DNA of 64,000 nt from Petasospora fabianii (lineage: Eukaryota; Ascomycota; Saccharomycetes; Phaffomycetales; Wickerhamomycetaceae). Below are positions 48,926 to 59,535 of the stretch, piece by piece. How positions within the stretch are numbered: the first letter of the stretch is position 1; each line of letters opens with the position of its first letter. A program made the translations under genes and the position numbers. Where the stretch lies: contig CP048716.1 of NCBI GenBank assembly GCA_022641835.1, forward strand, positions 248,001 to 312,000, in the 5' to 3' direction. The notes beneath the pieces were generated by a model, which was not told the DNA's origin, did no database searches, and saw only the letters and a program-made list of their open reading frames with translations.

Positions 48926-50665
48926 ATGAGAAACCCATTCGAGGTCTTCGCCCTCAAAGAAGACAAGACACATGTCAAGGTCACGTCCTTGCAAAACCCA
49001 GATCTTGTCCCACTCCCACCACATAGAAGAACATGGGATCTCTGGGGCTTTGCTGCATACTGGTTAATGCACAACATGGCCCTCTCTTCTTTCACATCTG
49101 CAGCCACCATCTTGTCCTACGGTCTCTCCGTGCCATACGCTATGGCTGTAGTCCTCATCGGTAACGCCATGACTGCCGTTCACACCATCCTTAACGGTCA
49201 GCCAGGTGGTGACCATCACATTTCCTTCACTAGTTATACGCGTATCTTATTTGGATCCAAGGGGTTTTACTTGGGTATTTTCATCCGTGCCTCTCTCAGT
49301 GTGGTTTGGTATGCCTCTCAGGCTTGGCTCGGTGGGCTAATGCTTAACACCCTCTTGTCCGCCCTTTCCCACCATTACTTGACTCTGGAAAACACCTTCC
49401 CAGACTCTGTCCCCTTCACAAGCAAAGAACTCATTGGGTTCTGTCTCTTTCAGCTTGGGATCATCCCATTCATCATCAAGATGCCACATCAGGTTAAAGG
49501 TTACATGGCCATTAGTGCTGCCTTTGGTTATATGGCCATCATCGGTATCTGTGTTGCTTCTGTTGTCGACAACGGTGGTAATGGTCCACTCATGAGCGCT
49601 CACTCCAATACCGTTCACGGTTCAGCCTTCTCTTGGACTTTTGTCAAGTCCTTGTCTCAATGGTATGGCTCCTCTTGTTCCGGTACACTCAACAAGCCAG
49701 ATTTTACAAGATTCTCCAAGCACAAATACTCTCAAGTCCCAGGTACCATCATTGGTAAGATGTTGCTTGCCACTTTTGTCCCATTCATGGGTATCGTCTC
49801 CGCTTCGGCCTCAAAAGGAAGATGGGGTACCACCATCTGGAAACCAAACCAGCTCATGGACACATGGATGGAGCACAACTACTCTCCTGGTGTTCGTGCT
49901 GGTTGTTTCTTTGCGGCACTAGCCCTCACCAACATCCAACTTGTTTTCAACTCCGTTGGTAACTGTTGGGCTTTCTCCATGGATTTTGCTGGTGTTATGC
50001 CGCGTTACATGAACATCAGACGTGGTACCGCTCTCGCATGTGTCCTCATCTGGGTCATCCAGCCATGGACCATGTACAACACTTCTACCAACTTTGGTAC
50101 TGTCATGACTGGGTTCTCTGTTTTCATCTCCCCACTTATTGGCGTTATCATCTGTGACTACTGGATTATCAGAAGAAGAAAATTGAAGCTCTCAGACCTT
50201 TACACCGACTCTCCAGATGGTATCTACTACTTCTATAAAGGTTACAACGTACAGGGCCTCGTCACTTTCTTTGTGGCCCTCGCCCCAGGTCTTCCAGGTC
50301 TCATCTCCTCTGCTAACCCATCAATCAAGTTAAATAACGAAGGAATCATGCACTACTACTATGGTAATACCCTCTTTGGTTGGTTTATTGGCTTCTTCCT
50401 CTACTGGGCATTGTGTACTATCTGGAAGCCAAAGGGTCTTGGTGAGATGGATGAAGGTGATTACTATGGAACATATTGGCCTGAAGAGTGTGAGTACTGG
50501 GGTGTCTTGAGACAGGATCAGATTGATAAGAAGACACTGTCCAAGTATGTCTCTGTTGATGAGTTGGAGACCGAGACTAGTGCCACTAATAGTGAGACTG
50601 AGGAGATTGACGGCGCTAGTGTTGAGAAGCAGCCGGTCATCTCTGTTAAGGAGTCAAAAGTCTGA
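48926..50665 (+). CDS. NCS1-family permease, Fur type
   Basis: Proton-coupled uptake system of the nucleobase-cation-symport-1 family. 579 residues from the ATG at 48926; the frame upstream starts only with TTG. The N-terminal motif N-P-D-L-V-P-L-P-P-H-R-R-T-W leads into the first membrane segment, followed by about 12 hydrophobic segments. Family features include G-x-x-x-A-A near the first helices, W-Y-A-S-Q-A-W-L-G-G and N-S-V-G-N-C-W-A-F-S-M-D-F-A. The C-terminal cytosolic end is acidic. Fur-type members carry uracil, uridine, allantoin, thiamine or nicotinamide riboside; I cannot pick among them. Divergent from a dioxygenase (see findings). Confidence 0.88.
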   Translation: MRNPFEVFALKEDKTHVKVTSLQNPDLVPLPPHRRTWDLWGFAAYWLMHNMALSSFTSAATILSYGLSVPYAMAVVLIGNAMTAVHTILNGQPGGDHHISFTSYTRILFGSKGFYLGIFIRASLSVVWYASQAWLGGLMLNTLLSALSHHYLTLENTFPDSVPFTSKELIGFCLFQLGIIPFIIKMPHQVKGYMAISAAFGYMAIIGICVASVVDNGGNGPLMSAHSNTVHGSAFSWTFVKSLSQWYGSSCSGTLNKPDFTRFSKHKYSQVPGTIIGKMLLATFVPFMGIVSASASKGRWGTTIWKPNQLMDTWMEHNYSPGVRAGCFFAALALTNIQLVFNSVGNCWAFSMDFAGVMPRYMNIRRGTALACVLIWVIQPWTMYNTSTNFGTVMTGFSVFISPLIGVIICDYWIIRRRKLKLSDLYTDSPDGIYYFYKGYNVQGLVTFFVALAPGLPGLISSANPSIKLNNEGIMHYYYGNTLFGWFIGFFLYWALCTIWKPKGLGEMDEGDYYGTYWPEECEYWGVLRQDQIDKKTLSKYVSVDELETETSATNSETEEIDGASVEKQPVISVKESKV

Positions 50666-51199
50666 TCATCTTGTTTATCTTGTTTCTCTTTTCTTATCTT
50701 GTACCCTGCATTTTATGTAAGCTAATTGGTTATGTGCTTGTGAGCAGGTCTCACTTCCCGGTTTATTCAACTCTTAGAGTCAAAGCCAAGTCTATGTAGT
50801 TGAAGAAATGATCCTGTTCAAAGACAGTGGTATATAAGCAAATTTAGTCTCGTGACAAATAACTCTAGGGGCGGATCGATCACAGAAAAAGTATTGTACT
50901 GTTGAGTTATCAGCTAAGCAGTACAGTGGGAAACGAAGGTTAGCTAAAGTACTACACGAATACGGGTAACGCTGCATGTTTGCCTTTCTCTCACGCTGCA
51001 GCTTCAGAATGAATCTAAAATGCTCTGTACATAAAAAGAAGTCACGTGCATCATCTGTTTATGTGATAGTGCCCCAACCGATGCCGCGAAATTTTTTTGA
51101 TGCTAAGGTTCTATGTGTGTCTATCTCAAGACATCTCCAGGGCCTTTTGTTCTTTCTACTCTCCCTCAATCTCACTTTCCAAATCATCAAGTGATTCCC
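50666..51199. other. URB1 promoter and leader
   Basis: 534 bases. It holds the RRPE-like 13-mer, a TCACGTGC core at 51041, and a C/T-rich leader just before the preferred ATG. Confidence 0.6.
51088..51100 (+). promoter_or_regulatory. RRPE-like element before URB1
   Basis: GAAATTTTTTTGA, identical to the copy before UTP18. It is 100 bases before the ATG at 51200 but only 13 before the one at 51113, which favours the downstream start. Confidence 0.65.
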
Positions 51200-54100
51200 A
51201 TGGAAGGTAACAAGAGATGGAAGGCCCCACAGGGTGCTGCCACGGCCATGGATGGTGGTGCAATGGACAAAGCTGAAGCCCTTCTCAAAACCGATGAGCT
51301 CGATATCACAGAGTTCACTCACTTCTTTGCCAGGGGTTTCGCAAACCAAGTGGTCCAATCCTGGTCATACTACGCACAGGTTAATGACCACTCCAAATTC
51401 ACAAGTGCATCTGGTACGCTTGCAAAGCTCATCAAGGTCATCGCCGAGCACGATGAGACAACCGAATATGGCGCTCAGATCATCAAGGACATTCTAACGA
51501 GTTACAGTAAGACACTGTATAGAGCCCTTAGTAGTATGAGAGCCTCTACAACCAATCCAGTGCTTCGATTGATTAATGAGATAGTTTGTTTCAAGAAGGG
51601 TGGTCTCCTCGATGACTTTATCACATTGTTTGACTTCACACTACCAGTGTTGCCCAAGCTTCTCGTTCCAACCAAGACAGAACTTGCCAATGTTGCCACT
51701 ACCAAAGAGAAAGAACATCTGTCAATGAGATACAACATGATCAGAGTGCTTTTGAGTATCCTGCAGTACTCGTCAGCTCTTCTCAGAAAGGATTTCGTTT
51801 CCAATAACACCAAGATCATTAGCAATTGGTTCAAGCATATCTCTTCCATCGACAGTGAAAAGCTCATCATTTGGACGCTAACAGTCTTGGATGAGAAGAT
51901 TCTGAAGGAACCAAGTTTCAAGAAAGCTACTAAGCTTAAGATCTTGAATGAGTGGAATATCACCAAGCTCCTCCCGATCTACTATACGTCGGACAAGGAA
52001 CTTCGAACCGCATTCAACACATTTATCCTCGCCATTTCCACGGACACCAAGTATGGTCTAGTGTTCCCCGCTGAGGAATCTTGGTTCCTCTCAACAAACT
52101 CTAACTCTACCATTGAGATCAACAAGAGACACTTCAAGACTCACAACAAGGTTGTTTACTCAATTCTTTCTGGCCTCAAACCATGGGATGATGACATGCA
52201 ACTCAACACCACAGTTCAAATTCTTAGCGTTGTGCCAGAGCTCATTCCACCATACTCTTGCTATCTTGCATCTCGTGGTCTTCATGACCCCAAGCTAACC
52301 TCATACTGGATCGGCCAGACTTTGTTGGTCAGCAAAATTATCAGACTGGAGCTTCCAGAAGACGTTGAAGCGTACACGGGTCTCACCCCACCATCAAAGA
52401 CCTTAATTGCTGAGCTCATTGTTCCATCAGTCTTGAACCGCACTGTCTTGTCGAAGTGTCTCCAGTCAGACGCCATGCTTATCAGGCAACTTGCTTCTCA
52501 GCTAATAATGGACTCCATCCAAAAACTACAGAAGTTCGTTAAACTTTACGACTCGAAGAACTGGCAAGAGGCTAAGGTTGACCTCGTCACTTTCATCTAT
52601 CATCTCCTTCCCGACTTGGCCACTGTGACTAGTTGCGTCTCCGATTGCTACAATAAGGTTCCAGACAACAAGATCCTTCTTGTGACGCTCTTGATCTGTA
52701 TGAACAACTATAACACCATGTTCTCCGATAACCACAACTTCTCCCAGGCCATTACGAAACCGTATATGGACGTCATAAATTCCACAGACTACACCAGCAT
52801 CGACCTCGTGTTGCTTGATAGTTTCCTTCAGCTCCAAGATGGTGAATCCTCTCAGCTCAAGTGGTGGAACAAGTCCAACACCTCGACTTCACTCTTCACC
52901 TCCCTTTTAAAGGTGGCTTCCTCTGGCTCTGCCACATCCATATCCAACAAAGTCGGCAAGCTTATCTCCAACCTTCTCAAGCAGACTGTGGTTTTCAACA
53001 ATGAGAACCTCAAGATTGATCCAGCCATTCTGTTAATTCATTCTCTCCGTCTTTTGTCATCTGACACGCAGGACTTTGCCAAAGTTTGGACATTGCTGGA
53101 TGAGTGTATCTCGAGATGTGTACGGACACCATTCAAATATCTCGACATGTCTAACACGATGCAAAGGGTTAGTCCATTCACTGTGACGTTGTTCGAACAA
53201 TGGAAGTTCGTCGATGTCAAGACTGACTACAAACTGCTGAGTAAGTGGTTTGTCGTGTTCCTGAGACTGCTCATCCTTGCTGGCGAACCGCACGAACCAA
53301 TTTGGAAGATGTGTGAGGATATCGAGCTTGATGTTGCTTGGAATTCCTTGCTCTTGCAAGATTGTATCGATGATTCAATTGATGAGCTGAAAAATGACCA
53401 GCACTTGAAACAGGACGGTACTTTCTTTGGAATTGTCACATCTCAACCACTCCAGTCTATTCAAAAGGATTCTGGTATCCCAGTGAGTGAGCTTGATGTT
53501 GTTGGCGCTTTGGCCAGAACTGAGTCTGCTGCTCACTCCAAGTCCGTCTCTTTCAAGAAGTTCCAGTCAGTTTTCTCCGAGTTGCTGTCAAAGGTCGGCA
53601 ACTACTGGTATACTCATCCAGAATCCATACACAAGTTTTCATCCAAAAAATTCTGGTCACATCTATACCTCGCTGAAGACTCTGACAAGTTTAACTTTGT
53701 TTCTGGTGTGCTTATTGAAATCTTCTCTCAGTTGGATGACTTTGACGTGACCGATCTATCTCTGCTTGTAAAGGAGAAATTGGCCCTAACTCTTTCTGTA
53801 TCACAAGAAGAGGTTCTTGCTGAATCGTTGTGGGCTTTAACGAACGAGTCTCTCAGATCTGTCTTGACTTCCGAGAGCGTTGTTTTGGTGAAAGCAACTT
53901 TGCAAGAGATGTTGAAAAGAAAGATGACTCTTGACTCCACCACTCTTAGCTCTCTTTTGGCCCATGAATCACTGATCATGCCCCTCTCTAAATTTATTGA
54001 AAAGGACCTTGTGATCTTCACTGACGTGGGTGAGCTCTTCCGCCTTCTTGCTCAGGCTAAGGATCGCCTTCAGATTTTCCGTTCTTTGGCAACACGACCA

Positions 54101-56131
54101 GCGTTATCCAACAAGCTACTCACATTCGTGCTGGAGTCTGCCGATGACAAATTGATAACATACATGGCATGCAACCTCAGATCAGAGACGTTGCTCTCAT
54201 TTGACGACAGGGATGCTTTAGTCGCTCTGCTCTCCACAGCCAAGTCTACTGCTCATGCTCTTATCTCAGCCGAAGACTTTTCATTTATGAACTTCGATGA
54301 ACTTGCCGTCATCTTCACTCAGAATATTGTTCCAGCATCCGCTGATGAGAAGGCTACTATTCTTCATTATGCTCTGGAGAAAGCTAGCAACAAATTCGCC
54401 CCAGAGATTCCAAATTTAATGAACCATGTGGCTGACTTCACGGATGCATCTGCTAGAACGTGGCTGAACAAGTCCGTCCTATACCTGACGAAGGTTTTCG
54501 CTGAGTATCCAAATCCACCTCAGCAGTTCTTCGGCTTCCTAGCTAGCTTCAAGAACCTTGTTTTAAAGCTTGATATCACCAAGGTGATGAATAAGTCCAA
54601 CGTAAATGCCTTGCTCGAAGTGATTTTCACAAAATGGGTCAGCCATGAGATTGCTATGGAGTTTGCCTCTATCGTCGCTGTCACTTCAACTCGTTCGTTC
54701 CTCGAGTTTGGAAAGCTCTTGCAGATTTTGGTTTACAATAGTGAGAACGTCCTCTGCAAGTCGTCCGGTGCCTCCCCACAGACAAGATTCTATACTGCTC
54801 TTGTCATTACGAGATTGTACCACTTTGATCCATCGAAGAACTCCACGGCTTCCCTTCAGGAGAAGTTGCTGACTCTCTATTCCGGTTCTTCGAGGGCTGA
54901 AGACCTCCTCCTTTTCAAAGCATTGGAGAAGCTTGAATCAAAGCTGAATGCCTCTTGGATTGATGATGTCTACAGCTGGGACTTCCTGGATGACTTGAAT
55001 GAGAATGACGAGCAATTGATTGGTGAAACCAGATTGATTGAGAAGAAGAAAGAGGGTTATGTTGTTGTGTTGAACAAGAAATACGTCTCCAACTCAGTTG
55101 ACAACTACATTGTCTCTCGTCCAGTTTTGGAGTTGGCAACTACCGGCTCGTCAACAAACTGGGTCAGGGCGTTGGAATTTTTTAAGAATGTATCACTGAA
55201 TGTTTCTACTGAAATCGCACAAACTGCTTACGACCCACTCTTCTTATCCCTTTTGATTGCCAACAACGATGAATTGATCTCTGTGAGCGCTGGTGAGGGT
55301 ACTGATTTGGTCGTCAAGTCCAACATGAAGAAGCTTGTTGAGTCTGAACTTCTCACTTCTGTGGTAATCAACTTAGCCTCTCTAGAGAAGCCGCTTGTTG
55401 ACGTCACCAGACGGATCATTGGATCATTACTGGGATCGCTGAAATCTGAGAATTCGATCTTCAAGGAAAGACATCTCTTTGAGATCTTTTTCACGAAGGT
55501 TCTCTTCACATTTGAGAGACCAGACAGTGATGCCTCCTCTTTGACTCCGTTGATCTTCATTATTATCTCTCGTATGGTGACTATCTTGAACAACCCAGGA
55601 CATATGCTTTATGAAAAGGCATTCAGGTGGGTGTTGAAGAACCCATATGTCAGAAGCAATGAGATCCCATTGTTCCAAGAGATTACCACTCTGACAAGTA
55701 CCTCTGAAGAGAACGACCTTTACTACAAACAGGTCTCATGGCTCCTAGAGAGTCTCTGTGCTGGTACCAAGACGAAGGATGATGTTCAGTTGCTCCGTAA
55801 CAAAGGCGTCTATGAGTGGGCTATGAACTTGCTAAACTCGCCATACCTTGAGTCAAGACTGAGATTCCAGGTCTTTGCATTATTATCCACTGTGCAGATG
55901 GTCGAGAGTGGTGATATCCTAATGACACGTTACGCCGGTGTTGCCAATGTTGAGCAGAATCTATCCAAGAACGCTAGCTCAGTTGGTACAAAGTTGCAGT
56001 CCAAACAGGAATCTTTGAACTTGCAAGAGCTTGCTGTTAGATACGGTCTTGTTGGCAAGAGCAAAAAACGCATTGTCGATTGGACCTCTGATGACATTGA
56101 GTCCTTCGCAAAGAGAACTATATCTATGTGA
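51200..56131 (+). CDS. URB1: Nucleolar 60S-biogenesis protein URB1/NPA1
   Basis: Very large scaffold of early 60S pre-ribosomal particles (Npa1 complex) acting in the nucleolus. 1643 residues from the ATG at 51200 (1764 in S. cerevisiae). The N-terminal Npa1 domain has S-Y-S-K-T-L-Y-R-A-L-S-S-M-R...N-P-V-L-R-L-I-N-E-I-V; the rest is a long alpha-helical solenoid without obvious motifs, ending in a basic segment (G-K-S-K-K-R-I-V-D-W). An upstream ATG at 51113 adds 29 residues of leader-like composition. I reject it because of its position just after the promoter element. Identification rests on the N-terminal domain and the length. Confidence 0.87.
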   Translation: MEGNKRWKAPQGAATAMDGGAMDKAEALLKTDELDITEFTHFFARGFANQVVQSWSYYAQVNDHSKFTSASGTLAKLIKVIAEHDETTEYGAQIIKDILTSYSKTLYRALSSMRASTTNPVLRLINEIVCFKKGGLLDDFITLFDFTLPVLPKLLVPTKTELANVATTKEKEHLSMRYNMIRVLLSILQYSSALLRKDFVSNNTKIISNWFKHISSIDSEKLIIWTLTVLDEKILKEPSFKKATKLKILNEWNITKLLPIYYTSDKELRTAFNTFILAISTDTKYGLVFPAEESWFLSTNSNSTIEINKRHFKTHNKVVYSILSGLKPWDDDMQLNTTVQILSVVPELIPPYSCYLASRGLHDPKLTSYWIGQTLLVSKIIRLELPEDVEAYTGLTPPSKTLIAELIVPSVLNRTVLSKCLQSDAMLIRQLASQLIMDSIQKLQKFVKLYDSKNWQEAKVDLVTFIYHLLPDLATVTSCVSDCYNKVPDNKILLVTLLICMNNYNTMFSDNHNFSQAITKPYMDVINSTDYTSIDLVLLDSFLQLQDGESSQLKWWNKSNTSTSLFTSLLKVASSGSATSISNKVGKLISNLLKQTVVFNNENLKIDPAILLIHSLRLLSSDTQDFAKVWTLLDECISRCVRTPFKYLDMSNTMQRVSPFTVTLFEQWKFVDVKTDYKLLSKWFVVFLRLLILAGEPHEPIWKMCEDIELDVAWNSLLLQDCIDDSIDELKNDQHLKQDGTFFGIVTSQPLQSIQKDSGIPVSELDVVGALARTESAAHSKSVSFKKFQSVFSELLSKVGNYWYTHPESIHKFSSKKFWSHLYLAEDSDKFNFVSGVLIEIFSQLDDFDVTDLSLLVKEKLALTLSVSQEEVLAESLWALTNESLRSVLTSESVVLVKATLQEMLKRKMTLDSTTLSSLLAHESLIMPLSKFIEKDLVIFTDVGELFRLLAQAKDRLQIFRSLATRPALSNKLLTFVLESADDKLITYMACNLRSETLLSFDDRDALVALLSTAKSTAHALISAEDFSFMNFDELAVIFTQNIVPASADEKATILHYALEKASNKFAPEIPNLMNHVADFTDASARTWLNKSVLYLTKVFAEYPNPPQQFFGFLASFKNLVLKLDITKVMNKSNVNALLEVIFTKWVSHEIAMEFASIVAVTSTRSFLEFGKLLQILVYNSENVLCKSSGASPQTRFYTALVITRLYHFDPSKNSTASLQEKLLTLYSGSSRAEDLLLFKALEKLESKLNASWIDDVYSWDFLDDLNENDEQLIGETRLIEKKKEGYVVVLNKKYVSNSVDNYIVSRPVLELATTGSSTNWVRALEFFKNVSLNVSTEIAQTAYDPLFLSLLIANNDELISVSAGEGTDLVVKSNMKKLVESELLTSVVINLASLEKPLVDVTRRIIGSLLGSLKSENSIFKERHLFEIFFTKVLFTFERPDSDASSLTPLIFIIISRMVTILNNPGHMLYEKAFRWVLKNPYVRSNEIPLFQEITTLTSTSEENDLYYKQVSWLLESLCAGTKTKDDVQLLRNKGVYEWAMNLLNSPYLESRLRFQVFALLSTVQMVESGDILMTRYAGVANVEQNLSKNASSVGTKLQSKQESLNLQELAVRYGLVGKSKKRIVDWTSDDIESFAKRTISM

Positions 56132-56388
56132 GGGATGCCAGCCACTTACTAGTTTTAACATGATGATTAATCAACGACATTAGCATTAATGACCAATTCT
56201 TGGCGTATTTAGGCGGATATGCTTGACGTTAACCAGCTCTGGCAACAGAGCCATAACGCATGAGTCTTGTACTAAAAATGTGCTGAGAGATGACTAGCAT
56301 CACTAGCTACACTGATTCCATCAGAACAAAGTCATAAAGATGAATATATTAAACTCATTACATCATACAATTACCGAATATGTCCTGG

Positions 56389-58951
56389 TTAGCTGTAGTC
56401 ATCGACAAGAGACTGTAATCCCTCCGAAACATCACCCAAAGAACCTAACCACATTGCCTCATTCGAAATCTCATTCCAAAGTTCCGAGTCAACAGACTGG
56501 CTGGCAGCGTTCTGCAGCATTTGGATTGTACCCGCCACAACCTGGTCACCAACTGCGGGGTTCAAAACTGGAGAGTTTTGAATATTTGGTTGTTCAATAA
56601 TGTTGTCGATCTTCAGCCTCTTGTAATCACCACCGCGGACATCAGACTGGTTTTGTTGTGGTCTCGTTGATGGGTTTGAGAATATATCGTGTTTGAATGT
56701 GGCAGCTAATGATGGAGAGGCACTCTGAGGGCCACCTGTGTTGGAACGGTGACTGTTAAAGCTCATTTGATTGACTTGTGTGCTGTTGTCATCAAACTTG
56801 ACAACAAGTGGCTTCATGATTTCATTGAAATCCAATGTAGTAATCAGCTTTAATAGTTGTGCTCGTCTTAGGTCTGCTGGGTGGTTTCCAAGGTTTCTCA
56901 TTTTGGTGAAAATTTGGAGAGCATGATCCAAGTGCTCGTATGTAGCTTCGTGAACTCCAAATGCCGCATTGAATAGAATCAAGGTAGCAGCTGATGTGAA
57001 GAGATATTCTCTGTCCATGTAACCGAACAACGCAACCATGTTGTCTGGAAGCAATGACCAAAGTGACCTGATCATATTGATGGAGGCCTGGAACGATGAG
57101 TTGAACAAGGTAATTACTGATGTAGAGTAGTTGTTCAAGTCAATGTACTTGTTGGAGGTCTTGTTCTCTCTGAGCTGTTTTGAAGCAAAGTGGAAAAGGA
57201 GTGGTCTGACAGCGAGATTGATACCTTGAAAGTACTCACTCATAATGTTGGTGACCAAACGAGATATTTGAATGTCCGGCTTCGAGAAATCAGGACTCAA
57301 AAACTCAGGCAAGTTCTGTTTCCAATCAATCAGTTGCCCAACAAGCTCAACCAAAAGCGGCAGAATATTACTTTCCGGCTGCTTCTGATAAAGACAAGAC
57401 AGAATCTTGGCATTTATCTGTGTGATTTTAACACAGTTTGTGATGTACTCTGCCTCTGGGAAGATATAGTGCTCACAGCCGGGCGGCGGAACGGTCATAT
57501 CAAAGTCATCTGGGAGCTCCGTTGCAATACTGTTGTCATTCAGTGATAGTGGTAACCCAGCTTTGGAAGACAGCATTCTCTCATACATGTAGACTGTCCA
57601 CCAGAGTCTTCTCCTGTGTTCAAGCTCGTATCTTGACAAGCTCTCCTTATCCGCATCAACATGCATACCCAGGATCAACGAAGCACGTAGGGCAAGGCCG
57701 AAATAGAAGTATGATGCAACAGTACAGTCTGCTACTTGGAGGTAGAAGGCATACAACAGAAGAACTTCAATACCACCCTCTCTTGCCAGATTGTCAATGG
57801 CGCCTGAGGAGAACAAACCAGTGAAGAGCTCAGAAGCCTGATGGAAGAAGCCAGAGCCCGGCAGTTTGGCGTCGCTGCTCTTGGTTCCTTTTATACTGTT
57901 GGCAGTACCTAAGTACATCTCACCAACGGCAAAGATAAGCAACACTTTACAGAACCAGATGGTCTCAATGATATGATCAGAACTGTCAGTACCCATACCA
58001 TCAAAGACTCGTCTAAGATTCTCCTTGACCAAACCTTCATTGAAGAAGTAGAAACAACCATCGTTATACTGAATAAATGTATCAACGAGCAACATGGCAT
58101 ATGAATAGGACGGAAGTGTAAAGTTAACCGAAATACCTGGACGGGACTTTGTCTTTCCAAGCATGATACGATACGCATTACCTTCTCGCTCAAGCACCGT
58201 CTCCTTGTTGTTCAGGTTCGTGATCTCCGCTGAAGGGTTTTGATCAAGATCGTGTGGGACCAAGTTCTGGACTTGGATTCCAAACAGAGTCATCGATGAG
58301 GAACCAACGTAGAACTTTTCACCAGTTCTCGAGTACACCAACTTCCTCTGTTGGTCAAGAAATGGTGCAACAACATCATCTGGGTGGCTGACAGTCGAGT
58401 TTGGAGTTGGAACATTAACAGACTTCCTAGTGTTCGAGGCCGTGTTGTCAGAGAAGGTGGCAGACAAGATCGTATCAACGTCGGTACTTTCGAGGACTTG
58501 GTCAAGAGATGTTGTGGCGGAGAGCATCGACTGCTGTTGAAGCGGGCTCACAGTTGGAGATGTAGTATTGTTAACGCCTTTAGCAGTGGTCTTGAGAGAG
58601 TTCTTCTCCCTTTTCAAACGCCCGATGTCCTCGTGCAACTTTTGAAGGTACCTCATGGATACCACGACTTTCTTATCTCCTTCAACGTACTCACAAGCGG
58701 CTTTAGCACGCTCACACTTGACGCAAGGTTCACCTCCAGGACATTTGATATGGCGGCGCCTGCAACGAACACACCTGTTGGATAGTTAGTTAGCCGCCCT
58801 GAAAGATGTCTTAGCCGCCGTTATGTATCATAAACGGTGGTTGTACTCACGCCATAGTAGAGCGCTTCTGCTTCCCGATGGGCAGCTCCTCCATCTCTGG
58901 GATATCATAGACTTCAGCCATGTTCAGGCTTTCCAGTGTGTCTTCTGCCAT
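56389..58951 (-). CDS. Zn2Cys6 transcription factor, TEA1-like, one intron
   Basis: Zinc-cluster regulator of 828 residues. Exon 1 is 58951-58851 and exon 2 is 58774-56389; the 76-nt intron has GTGAGT, CTAACTAAC and CAACAG. The junction falls just before the first cysteine. Splicing produces S-T-M-A-C-V-R-C-R-R-R-H-I-K-C, then C-V-K-C-E-R-A-K-A-A-C, giving C-x2-C-x6-C-x5-C-x2-C-x6-C. A coiled-coil dimerisation stretch follows (K-K-V-V-V-S-M-R-Y-L-Q-K-L-H-E-D-I), very like S. cerevisiae Tea1 (a Ty1 enhancer activator). The fungal transcription-factor domain includes R-R-R-L-W-W-T-V-Y-M-Y-E-R. Target genes are unknown; the CCG-x-x-CGG preference of this class is only an expectation. Confidence 0.88.
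58775..58850 (-). other. Intron of TEA1-like gene
   Basis: 76-nt intron, GTGAGT to CAACAG, with an overlapping pair of CTAAC branch sites. It splits an Ala codon directly before the zinc cluster. Confidence 0.87.
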
Positions 58952-59535
58952 GAGTTTGGGTCGTGCCGCTGGATCTGGCAATTGCGTCACACGTAGTTAC
59001 TGGAATGGTGAAGCGCTACAAAATTGAGAAGAGCGGGAATCGATTCCCGCAATCTTTCAAGCGGAGAACTCGCGAAACCGGACAAGATCGGAAATGAGCT
59101 GGGGGTCGGGTGACTGCGGAAGTATTCCACAACGGGGTCTTGGAAACTACTCAACTTACTATTCTTACCTTCTTGTGAGGGAGAGAGATAGGACAGATGA
59201 CAGATATTGAACTCTGTGAAGCTCGTGCATCGTGATGCATCAATGGACCTCATACCTAGTATCTAACTCATTTCATGAAGGGCAGTACAACATCACTCTA
59301 CGGCCACGTCAGTTAGCACGTTGTTGTAGTTGCCATGTCACATGCTCGCACCGTGTGCCATATATGTGAGACCTAGCCGATGGATTTCTGTCAATAAAAC
59401 CCTATACTCTTGTCAAAATTACCCGAAATGTGCACATATTTAATACCCTTGCCTGCAAGGGTGTAGCTATACATAATTTTAGATCTTACTTGTTCTTGCA
59501 TCCCTTTACTTATCCGATACTGTGAAGCGGTCCCA
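58952..59535. other. TEA1-like leader with upstream ORF
   Basis: 584 bases. An ATG frame of 88 codons (59253-58987, minus strand) ends 35 bases before the TEA1-like ATG and could be an upstream ORF. A perfect 18-base palindrome, GCGGGAATCGATTCCCGC, lies at about 59033-59050. Confidence 0.5.

Noticed and set aside
51113-51199. Upstream ATG adding 29 residues to URB1
   Set aside because: Sits 13 bases after the RRPE-like element, in leader-like C/T-rich sequence.
56155-56290. Possible C/D-box snoRNA after URB1 (ATGATGA and CTGA)
   Set aside because: No terminal stem and the boxes are too far apart for confidence.
59033-59050. Palindrome resembling a tRNA T-arm
   Set aside because: The loop is not of the TTCGANN type; it is a simple 18-base palindrome.
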